Positions 1 through 5,991 of a stretch of 17,289 bases of DNA are shown one piece after another. Position numbers and translations under genes: made by a program. The notes under the pieces are model-generated. The model worked only from the letters and a program-made list of their open reading frames with translations. It was not told the origin of the DNA and did no database searches. Location of the stretch: NCBI GenBank assembly GCA_041494805.1, contig JBGQBN010000070.1:1-17289 (forward strand). The letters run 5' to 3'. The stretch is from JBGQBN01 sp041494805 (GTDB lineage Bacteria > Acidobacteriota > Terriglobia > Terriglobales > Acidobacteriaceae). Numbering within the stretch: the first letter of the stretch is position 1; each line of letters begins with the position of its first letter.

Positions 1-414
1 CAGTTTCAGCTTCAGGTTCACGGGTACGTAGTCATGCCGGAGCATGTTCACCTCCTGCTCAGCGAACCACAACAGGATACGCTGGCCGATGCGCTGAAGT
101 CGTTGAAGCAAGGAGTAGCGCGGCGTTTGATTGGCGACGCGGATCATTTCCGGCAAAAGCGGTACTACGATTTCAACATTCGAAATTACCCGCAGTTTGT
201 GGAAAAGCTGCGGTATATTCATCGCAATCCGGTGAAGGCTGGGTTGTGCGAACGTCCGGAGGACTGGGAGTGGAGCAGCTTTCGCCACTACGCAACCGGC
301 TGTGAGGGGCGGGTGGAGATCGAGTCGGAATGGAAGGCACGAAAACGCGAACGAACGGCGGGAAGACTTTGTCCAGCGGTAGAACTGCCCCACTCAAGCC
401 AAAACCGGGCTTGA
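1..414 (+). CDS. REP-associated tyrosine transposase (RAYT, Y1/IS200-like), 5' part outside window
   Basis: The frame is open from base 1, so the true start lies upstream and about 137 C-terminal residues are visible. The visible part begins with the family's metal-binding HxH core (GYVVMPEHVHLLLSEP). It ends with the typical RAYT block RYIHRNPVKAGLCERPEDWE followed by WSSFRHY. The catalytic tyrosine of Y1 enzymes is probably one of the tyrosines in QKRYYDFNIRNYP. Members of this family are single-copy relatives of IS200/IS605 transposases that bind and nick REP palindromes. Here the stop codon lies inside the right arm of a 12-bp perfect palindrome, fitting a RAYT flanked by its own REP sequence. 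The last 25 or so residues are basic and unlike the conserved core. Whether the protein is intact cannot be judged because the N-terminus is missing. Confidence 0.9.
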   Translation, partial: QFQLQVHGYVVMPEHVHLLLSEPQQDTLADALKSLKQGVARRLIGDADHFRQKRYYDFNIRNYPQFVEKLRYIHRNPVKAGLCERPEDWEWSSFRHYATGCEGRVEIESEWKARKRERTAGRLCPAVELPHSSQNRA

Positions 415-419
415 GTGGG
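389..419. repeat. REP-like palindrome at the RAYT 3' end
   Basis: A perfect 12-bp inverted repeat, CCCACTCAAGCC at 389-400 and GGCTTGAGTGGG at 408-419, is separated by a 7-base loop (AAAACCG). The right arm contains the transposase stop codon (412-414). No run of T follows, so it is not a normal intrinsic terminator, though it could shield the mRNA end. Its place directly at the transposase end fits a REP substrate. I saw no second copy in this window. Confidence 0.75.
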
Positions 420-451
420 CCACCCGTCCTGCAGTGGAATGGAGATCGGGC

Positions 452-1696
452 TTGACGAAAACCTTGCGTGCGGTGTTTGCAATCGTACTCGGCATTTCTT
501 CTATTTTGTTGTGGGGCAGCGATGCGCCGCGTAAGCCGAAGGTTCGAGCGATCACCGCCTTCGTTCGCATCGACCCCGCCCAGTATGTCCAGCAGGTCCA
601 AAGAGCTTTGGTGATGCTTCGCCAAGCCAAAGCCGCCTACGAAAAGGGCGGATACGAAGTTCAGACCGTCCGCATTACGACCCAGCCGTTTCCCGAGTAC
701 GTTCGGGGGCTTTCAAAACTGGAGGCGCTAGATTTCTTCCGTGCACTCGATAAGCTCGCAAGCGACCAATCGTTCCTTGCCAACATCGGTCCCGCAATGT
801 TGGGCGATCAGGATGATCCCGCCATGGCCGATCTTCTGGGCGAAATTCTCGCTACGACGAAACTGAACGCGAGCCTGGTGGTGGCCGGGGATGACGGCAT
901 CCACTGGAACGCGATTCGTGCGGCGGCGAAGATCATCGAATACCTCGAGGACCACAGTCCGAACGGCTCCCGTAACTTTGGTTTTGCTGCCACCGCGATG
1001 CTGCCAGCCTACGCTCCGTTCTTTCCGGGCTCGTATCACAACGGCGAGGGACACCAGTTTGCCGTGGGTCTGGAAGGCGGCAACTTCGTAGCAGATGTTT
1101 TCACCGCCGCTCACGGCGATGTCCGGGTGGCGAAAGAAAATCTGTCGCGAGAACTGGCGGAACATGCCCGTGCTCTGGAAGCGATAGCGGCACATATCGA
1201 GAAAGATTCCGGATGGAGCTACATGGGTCTGGACGCCACGCCCGCGCCGAATGGTGACTCTTCCATCGCAGCAGCAATGGAGAAGCTGAGCGGTGCGAAG
1301 TTCGGTTCCAGCGGAACATTGACTGCGGCGGCGATCATCACCGAGGCCGTGCGCTCGATTCTGGTGAAGCGCGCGGGCTATTCGGGGCTCATGTTGCCTG
1401 TACTCGAAGATCCTGTTCTGGCGGAACGCTGGAGCGAAGGCACGTACAGCCTGGATTCTCTGCTGGCCTACTCGGCGGTGTGCGGGACCGGCCTGGACAC
1501 GGTGCCCCTCCCGGGGGATGTGACGCAACAGCAACTGGAGCGAATCATTGGCGACGTGGCCAGTCTGGCTTTTAAGTGGCACAAGCCGCTGACCGCCAGG
1601 CTGATTCCGGCTCCGGGCAAGAAGGCGGGGGAGCGAACCGACTTTAACTTCGGGGTCGCCGATTTTCCTAACGCCACGCTGCAGCCGCTGCCCTAG
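452..1696 (+). CDS. DUF711 / UPF0210 family protein with N-terminal export signal
   Basis: About 414 residues. Hallmarks of DUF711 are visible: AITAFVRID near the N-terminus, YEVQTVRITTQPFP, DATPAPNGDSSIAAAMEKL, FGSSGTLTAAAIITEAVR, RAGYSGLMLPVLEDPVLAER and SLLAYSAVCGTGLDTVPLPG. The family is structurally related to glycyl-radical/PFL-like folds but its reaction is not known to me. The first 25 residues (KTLRAVFAIVLGISSILLW) form a positively charged end plus a hydrophobic stretch, i.e. a Sec signal or membrane anchor, which is unusual for a family normally treated as cytoplasmic. I chose TTG at 452 because GGAG at 441-444 lies 7 bases upstream. GTG at 434 is in frame and would add six residues but has no ribosome site. 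The gene starts about 30 bases after the REP palindrome and is followed by a 100-bp promoter region for a toxin operon. Confidence 0.85.
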   Translation: MTKTLRAVFAIVLGISSILLWGSDAPRKPKVRAITAFVRIDPAQYVQQVQRALVMLRQAKAAYEKGGYEVQTVRITTQPFPEYVRGLSKLEALDFFRALDKLASDQSFLANIGPAMLGDQDDPAMADLLGEILATTKLNASLVVAGDDGIHWNAIRAAAKIIEYLEDHSPNGSRNFGFAATAMLPAYAPFFPGSYHNGEGHQFAVGLEGGNFVADVFTAAHGDVRVAKENLSRELAEHARALEAIAAHIEKDSGWSYMGLDATPAPNGDSSIAAAMEKLSGAKFGSSGTLTAAAIITEAVRSILVKRAGYSGLMLPVLEDPVLAERWSEGTYSLDSLLAYSAVCGTGLDTVPLPGDVTQQQLERIIGDVASLAFKWHKPLTARLIPAPGKKAGERTDFNFGVADFPNATLQPLP

Positions 1697-1761
1697 GTCG
1701 AGCATTCGCTCCAATTTGATGAAGGTCGTTAACCCACGTTAATGCAACACATTCTGAGTCA

Positions 1762-1790
1762 TTGCTATGTATGTACAAATAATGTACACT
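1762..1790 (+). promoter_or_regulatory. Promoter with embedded operator for the BrnT toxin operon
   Basis: A -35-like TTGCTA (1762-1767) and a -10-like TACACT (1785-1790) are separated by exactly 17 bases. Two copies of the self-palindromic hexamer TGTACA (1772-1777 and 1783-1788, period 11) fill the spacer and overlap the -10. Ribbon-helix-helix antitoxins typically bind such spaced short palindromes, so autorepression is likely. The GTG start codon (1798) is only 7 bases after the -10, so the mRNA is predicted to be leaderless. Confidence 0.6.
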
Positions 1791-1797
1791 CTATCCA

Positions 1798-2085
1798 GTG
1801 AACGAATCCCACGAGTTCGACTGGGACGAACACAATGAACAGCACTTGGCGAATCACGGCATCAGTCGGGCCGACGCGGAAGATGTCTTGTCGGGAAACC
1901 ACATTCTTCTGGAATACCAGATGGAAGGCAGCGAGCAGCGTTGGATCGCGGTCGGTGTGACTCGCGATGGCCGTGTTTTGAACATCGTGTTTGCAATTCG
2001 GGGCGAGGCCATGCGCCCAATCACAGGCTGGGCCGCGGACAAAGAGACGGCGGATCTATTCGTCAGGGAATGGGGGCTGGAGTGA
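1798..2085 (+). CDS. brnT: BrnT family toxin (DUF497)
   Basis: 95 residues, the usual BrnT length. The N-terminal signature FDWDEHNEQHLANHGIS matches the DUF497 pattern (F-x-W-D-x-x-K/H...N-x-x-x-H-G-h-S), followed by a central beta-rich part (RWIAVGVTRDGRVLNIVFAI) and the C-terminal MRPITGWAADKETADLFV, corresponding to the family's R-x-I-S/T-x-R/W-x-A-x-x-x-E block. BrnT proteins have a RelE-like fold and act as ribonucleases that stop translation. The usual Arg in the last block is Trp here (TGWAA), so activity is likely but not certain. GTG is the start and there is no Shine-Dalgarno; the promoter lies immediately upstream. The downstream antitoxin gene overlaps by 4 bases (GTGA), so the two are translationally coupled, with toxin first as usual for BrnTA. 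Confidence 0.85.
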   Translation: MNESHEFDWDEHNEQHLANHGISRADAEDVLSGNHILLEYQMEGSEQRWIAVGVTRDGRVLNIVFAIRGEAMRPITGWAADKETADLFVREWGLE

Positions 2086-2399
2086 AGACGGCAAAAGCGA
2101 AAATGAAACCGGCGGTCATTCCGAGTTTTTCCAACGAGGCCGAAGAAGCGATGTGGTGGGACGCTCATCGTTCTGAAATCGAGGCAGAAATCCGGCAGCG
2201 CATGAAGCAGAAGCGGTCGCTGACGTTGGGCAACCTGCTTCAAGGAACAAAACCCTCCCAACCTGTCACCTTGCGGATTTCCAGGGAGGACCTGGAAACC
2301 GCGCGCCGGTTAGCCGCGCGAAAAGGTCTGGGCTACCAGACGTATATCAAGATGCTGCTCCGAGAGGCTCTGGCGAAGAACGCGTCTACGTCTAAGTAG
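2082..2399 (+). CDS. CopG/BrnA-type ribbon-helix-helix antitoxin
   Basis: 105 residues from GTG 2082, which overlaps the toxin stop as GTGA; ATG 2103 would give 98 residues. The purine run ending the toxin gene (GGGGG, 2072-2076) can serve as ribosome site for GTG 2082. The N-terminal IPSFSNEAEEAMWWDAHRSE matches the toxin-binding stretch of CopG-like antitoxins. The C-terminal VTLRISREDLETARRLAARK plus GLGYQTYIKMLLREAL is a ribbon-helix-helix DNA-binding unit: one strand (VTLRIS) and two helices. The protein should neutralise the BrnT toxin and repress the operon through the paired TGTACA sites upstream. The layout resembles the CopG antitoxin family more than classical BrnA, whose N-terminus differs; that is a pattern judgement and needs a profile search. 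Confidence 0.82.
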   Translation: MKTAKAKMKPAVIPSFSNEAEEAMWWDAHRSEIEAEIRQRMKQKRSLTLGNLLQGTKPSQPVTLRISREDLETARRLAARKGLGYQTYIKMLLREALAKNASTSK

Positions 2400-2431
2400 A
2401 TGATGGTACCTGTGCGATCAGGAACTCGACC

Positions 2432-3610
2432 TCAAAACGCGTCAATCCCGGTCACACTCTGCCCAATAATCAGCGTGTGGATGTCATGCGTCCCCTCATA
2501 CGTCTTCACCGATTCCAGGTTCATCATGTGCCGCATGATGGGATACTCGTCGGCCACGCCGTTAGCGCCCAAAATGTCGCGGGCCATGCGAGCGCATTCG
2601 AGGGCCATCCAGACGTTGTTTCGTTTGGCCATGGAAATGTGCTGCGGTCCAGCTTTGTCTTTATCTTTGAGGCGGCCGACTTGCAGCACTAACAACTGCG
2701 CCTTGGTGATTTCGGAGATCATCCAGGCGAGCTTTTCCTGAACCAGCTGGTGCGAGGCGATGGGCTGATCGTGGAACTGCTTGCGGAAGAGGGAATACTG
2801 CAGCGCGCAGTCGTAGCAAGCCATGGCAGCGCCGATCGCGCCCCAGGCGATCCCGTAACGTGCCTGGTTCAGGCACTTGAGTGGAGACTTCAGGCCGCCG
2901 CTCTCCGGCAGCAGGTTCGACTCGGGGATGTGCACGTCCTGCATGGAGAGGCTTGAAGTCACCGACGCGCGCAGCGACCATTTGCCGTGAATATCTTCGG
3001 CGCGAAAACCGGGACGGTCGGTTTCCACCAGAAAACCGCGGATCTTGTTATCTTCTTGCTCGACCTTGGCCCAGATGACGGCCACATCGGCGATCGAGCC
3101 GGAGGTGATCCACATCTTCTCGCCGTTGAGCACGTATTCTTTCCCAGCTTTGCGGGCGCGGCTGCGCATGCCATCCGGGTTGGAGCCGAAGTCGGGTTCG
3201 GTTAAGCCGAAGCAGCCCAGCTTTTCGCCCTTCTGCAAAGCCGGCAACCATGTCTTCTTTTGGTCTTCGCTTCCGAATGCGAAAATCGGATACATCACCA
3301 GCGCGGACTGCACGCTGACGAACGAGCGGACGCCGCTGTCACCCCGCTCCATCTCCTGCATCACAAGGCCGTACTCGACGTTGGACATCCCTGCACAGCC
3401 GTAACCCTTCAGGCTGGCACCGAAGAATCCGAGGTCGGCCATGGGTTTGACCAGTTCGCGGGGGAAACGGCCGGCGCGGTTGCACTCCTCGATGATGGGG
3501 ATCAGGTTGTCTTCGATAAATTTGCGGGAAGTATCGCGGACCAGGCGCTCGTCGTCGGTGAGCAACGTGTCGAATTCGAGGTAATCAACACCCCGGAACT
3601 TGATGGCCAT
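2432..3610 (-). CDS. gcdH: Glutaryl-CoA dehydrogenase (acyl-CoA dehydrogenase family)
   Basis: 392 residues, full length for the family. The FAD-dependent enzyme oxidises and decarboxylates glutaryl-CoA to crotonyl-CoA in lysine, tryptophan and benzoate-type degradation. Features of GCDH rather than generic acyl-CoA dehydrogenases: Arg95 in SGVRSFVSVQSALVMYP (equivalent to the Arg that binds the glutaryl carboxylate), GCFGLTEPDFGSNPDGM, KMWITSGSIADVAVIWAK, GKWSLRASVTSSLSM, NQARYGIAWGAIGAA and the catalytic base Glu372 in KTYEGTHDIHTLIIG. ATG 3608-3610 is preceded on its strand by GAGAG about 6 bases away. It stands alone, convergent with the antitoxin gene (32-bp gap) and divergent from the TPR gene, so it looks monocistronic. 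No partner genes of glutarate degradation are visible, so the pathway remains inferred. Confidence 0.93.
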   Translation of the reverse strand: MAIKFRGVDYLEFDTLLTDDERLVRDTSRKFIEDNLIPIIEECNRAGRFPRELVKPMADLGFFGASLKGYGCAGMSNVEYGLVMQEMERGDSGVRSFVSVQSALVMYPIFAFGSEDQKKTWLPALQKGEKLGCFGLTEPDFGSNPDGMRSRARKAGKEYVLNGEKMWITSGSIADVAVIWAKVEQEDNKIRGFLVETDRPGFRAEDIHGKWSLRASVTSSLSMQDVHIPESNLLPESGGLKSPLKCLNQARYGIAWGAIGAAMACYDCALQYSLFRKQFHDQPIASHQLVQEKLAWMISEITKAQLLVLQVGRLKDKDKAGPQHISMAKRNNVWMALECARMARDILGANGVADEYPIMRHMMNLESVKTYEGTHDIHTLIIGQSVTGIDAF

Positions 3611-3931
3611 AATGCTCTCGTTTCCGTCGTGCCGTACACAGGCGCAAGAATTGAGGAAGAGGAAACCTTAGAAGGTAACAAAGGGCTCGGAGGGCGTCAA
3701 ACCGGGGGCAGTCGGTACCCGCGTTCCGAGCGCTCAGGAAGGGCCCTGGTGCCGTTTGCTGGTTACTACCAACTAGGTATTGGGTATCTAGTTTTTACAA
3801 TCTTTTTGCAATTGATTCAGGAATTCCCAGATCCCAGGCATCTAAACTTCAAGAATACCCCGGGACAGCGCAACGCTTTAGTAATTTGCTTCCCGGTCCG
3901 GGGACAGGCACAATACCCCGGCGAGGCATAT
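3611..3931. other. Divergent intergenic region between gcdH and the TPR gene
   Basis: 321 bases with no convincing gene. It must hold the leftward gcdH promoter and the rightward promoter of the exported TPR protein, but I could not place either with confidence. An AT-richer patch around 3765-3820 contains a hairpin/palindrome: AACTAGGTA (3771-3779) and TATCTAGTT (3785-3793), nine pairs including one G.T, around a 5-base loop, followed by TTTACAATCTTTTT. It could be an operator or a weak terminator. GGCGAGGC at 3921-3927 holds the ribosome site (GAGG 3923-3926) for the next gene. Confidence 0.5.
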
Positions 3932-4795
3932 ATGGTCGTGGCGTTCAAAAAACGAGCTGCGCAACCTGCCTTGTTCACGCTGCTACTCGCGGTCGCTATG
4001 TGTATGCCCGCCGTCGCTGCCGACGTCGCACCCGCCCAGTCGGTATTGGACGGAGGTTTCCGTCTTCTATACGACCTCGACTTCGATCGGGCCCATCAGG
4101 TATTTGCCGGCTGGCAGCAAGAGCATCCCGAGGATCCTTTGGGTCCCGTTTGCGACGCGGCGGGGATGCTCTTCTCCGAATTTCAGCGCCTGGGCGTGCT
4201 CGAATCCCAGTTCTACGAGGACGATAAAGCATTCGACGGGCGCAAGAAGCTTGCGCCCGATCCGGCTCTCCGTGATCGCTTCAACGCCGCACTGGAGCAG
4301 GCTGAGACCCGTGCTCACGCCCGTCTGGCAAAAGATCCCAAAGACCGCGACGGGTTGTTTGCCATGACGCTTTCATCGGGATTGAAAGCCGACTACGCCG
4401 CGTTAATCGAAAAGAGGAATCTGGCTTCTTTGCGCTACACCAAAGAGGCGACCAACTGGGCCAACCGGTTGCTGGCGGTGGATCCCGACTGCTACGACGC
4501 CCATCTCGCCACCGGGATCAGCCAATACATCATCGGCAGCATGGCCGCGCCCGTGCGCTGGTTCTTGCGGCTGGGCGGCGTCTCCGGAGACAAGAAAGCT
4601 GGCATCGCCGAGCTGCAACTGGCCGCGGAACGTGGCCGCTATCTCGCGCCCTTTGCGCGCATCTTGTTGGCCGTCGCTTATGTGCGCGACAAAGACAAGC
4701 CTCGTGCCCGCGAACTGCTGGCATCGCTTCGCGATGAGTTCCCCAACAACCCTCTCTTCGCGCGCGAAATTGCCCGTCTGGACGCTGGCCACTAG
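3932..4795 (+). CDS. Exported tetratricopeptide-like protein of unknown function
   Basis: 287 residues from ATG 3932, supported by GAGG at 3923-3926 five bases upstream. The open frame extends further left, but that stretch lies antisense to gcdH and has no export signal; the chosen start gives a clean Sec signal peptide (KKRAAQPALFTLLLAVAMCM, cleavage near AVAA-D). The mature part is rich in helical pairs of TPR/SEL1 flavour, for example LLYDLDFDRAHQVFAGWQQE, WANRLLAVDPDCYDAHLATG and ILLAVAYVRDKDKPRARELL ending in FPNNPLFAREIARL. No catalytic motif is visible. It probably acts as a periplasmic scaffold. The phosphate-regulated pstS promoter begins 64 bases after its stop, so it is likely a separate unit. 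I do not recognise a named family beyond TPR-like repeats. Confidence 0.85.
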   Translation: MVVAFKKRAAQPALFTLLLAVAMCMPAVAADVAPAQSVLDGGFRLLYDLDFDRAHQVFAGWQQEHPEDPLGPVCDAAGMLFSEFQRLGVLESQFYEDDKAFDGRKKLAPDPALRDRFNAALEQAETRAHARLAKDPKDRDGLFAMTLSSGLKADYAALIEKRNLASLRYTKEATNWANRLLAVDPDCYDAHLATGISQYIIGSMAAPVRWFLRLGGVSGDKKAGIAELQLAAERGRYLAPFARILLAVAYVRDKDKPRARELLASLRDEFPNNPLFAREIARLDAGH

Positions 4796-4859
4796 CGCTG
4801 AACTCCAAGATTCCCGCGTCTCAAAGTCCTGCTTCGCGATTCATCAGAAATTCACTGCT

Positions 4860-4893
4860 TTGTAACCGTCCTGTAACACTCCGAAAGTAAAAC
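4860..4893 (+). promoter_or_regulatory. PHO box and -10 of the pstS promoter
   Basis: Two direct 7-mers, TTGTAAC (4860-4866) and CTGTAAC (4871-4877), are separated by 4 bases, i.e. an 11-bp period, as in the enterobacterial PHO box (CTGTCAT-N4-CTGTCAT). A -10-like TAAAAC (4888-4893) lies 10 bases behind the second repeat and there is no good -35, as expected for a PhoB-activated promoter. The same arrangement occurs upstream of pstC. Predicted start near 4900, leaving a short leader with a strong ribosome site (GGAGGA, 4913-4918). Confidence 0.8.
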
Positions 4894-4925
4894 CGAACTA
4901 CCAAAACATTAGGGAGGAACCTCGA

Positions 4926-5930
4926 GTGATACGTCGCATCGCGCTTTTGTGCCTTGCTCTGGCGTTACCCGCGTTTGGGCAGACCACTACGTTGAACGGG
5001 GCGGGCGCCACTTTTCCTTATCCCATGTACTCGAAGTGGTTCAGCGAGTACCATAAGCTTCATTCCAACATCGAAGTTAACTACCAATCCATCGGCAGCG
5101 GCGGTGGGATACGCCAGGTCCTGGCGCAGACGGTCGACTTTGGCGCCACTGACGGGCCCATGACCGATGACCAACTTTCTCAAGCCAAGACTAAGATCCT
5201 GCACATTCCCACGGTCCTTGGCGCGGACGTTCCGGCGTATAACATCCCGGGCGTAAGCGGAGAGTTGAAGTTCACCCCAGACGTCTTGGCCGGTATTTTC
5301 ATGGGTAAGATCACTTCCTGGAACGATCCTGCCATAGCCAAGGCCAACCCCGGCGTCAGCCTGCCCAACCAGTCCATCATCGTCGTCCATCGGTCCGATG
5401 GCAGCGGCACCACATACATTTGGACTGACTACCTGTCCAAGATCAGCTCGGAATGGCAGAACGGACCGGGAAAGGGTACGTCGGTGAAATGGCCCACTGG
5501 TCTTGGCGCCAAGGGCAACGAGGGCGTGGCGGGAATGATTCGCCAAATGGAGGGCGCGATCGGCTACATCGAGCTTATCTACGCCGTGCAAAACAAGATC
5601 CCATACGGCAGTGTGAAAAATGCCGCTGGAGCATTCGTCCAGGCATCGCTAGACAGCGTCACGGCCGCGGCGGCTTCGGTCAAGAGCATGCCAGCCGATT
5701 TCCGTGTCTCCATCACCAATGCGCCCGGGAAGGACGCCTATCCGATCTCCAGCTTCACCTGGCTGCTGATCCCCGCCCAGTCGAAGGATGCGAACAAGGG
5801 CAAAATCCTGGTCGACCTCCTGAACTGGGTGGTTGATGACGGGCAGAAGATGACGTCGGACTTGAGTTACGCGCCACTGCCCGAGAGCGTGGCCGCCAAG
5901 GTCAAGGACGCAATCAAGCAGGTCCGGTAG
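4926..5930 (+). CDS. pstS: Periplasmic phosphate-binding protein PstS
   Basis: 334 residues. It binds inorganic phosphate in the periplasm and delivers it to the PstCAB transporter. Sec signal peptide at residues 1-18 (IALLCLALALPAFG-Q); the Cys at position 9 is inside the hydrophobic core and not a lipobox, so the protein should be soluble. Phosphate-site motifs are all present: GAGATFPYP (25-33), SIGSGGGIRQ (55-64), DFGATDGPM (71-79) and HRSDGSGTT (155-163), including the Ser, Asp, Arg and Thr ligands expected in the family. GTG start at 4926 with GGAGGA seven bases upstream. The gene is separated by about 9 kb from pstC but carries its own PHO box; it is followed after 61 bases by a porin gene with no terminator between, suggesting a two-gene operon. 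Confidence 0.97.
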   Translation: MIRRIALLCLALALPAFGQTTTLNGAGATFPYPMYSKWFSEYHKLHSNIEVNYQSIGSGGGIRQVLAQTVDFGATDGPMTDDQLSQAKTKILHIPTVLGADVPAYNIPGVSGELKFTPDVLAGIFMGKITSWNDPAIAKANPGVSLPNQSIIVVHRSDGSGTTYIWTDYLSKISSEWQNGPGKGTSVKWPTGLGAKGNEGVAGMIRQMEGAIGYIELIYAVQNKIPYGSVKNAAGAFVQASLDSVTAAAASVKSMPADFRVSITNAPGKDAYPISSFTWLLIPAQSKDANKGKILVDLLNWVVDDGQKMTSDLSYAPLPESVAAKVKDAIKQVR

Positions 5931-5991
5931 TGGTTCGAAATCGAATTGAGACTAACGACCCGCCACCCCCGGCGAGGCAAAAGGAGAAAAG

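Noticed and set aside
3260..3931. Upstream extension of the TPR gene frame, giving a 511-residue protein
   Set aside because: The extension is antisense to the well-supported gcdH gene, has no ribosome site, and would bury the signal peptide that begins at 3932.
5931..5991. Small TTCG/CGAA hairpin between pstS and the porin as a terminator
   Set aside because: Only four pairs and no T run follow; the genes are more likely co-transcribed.
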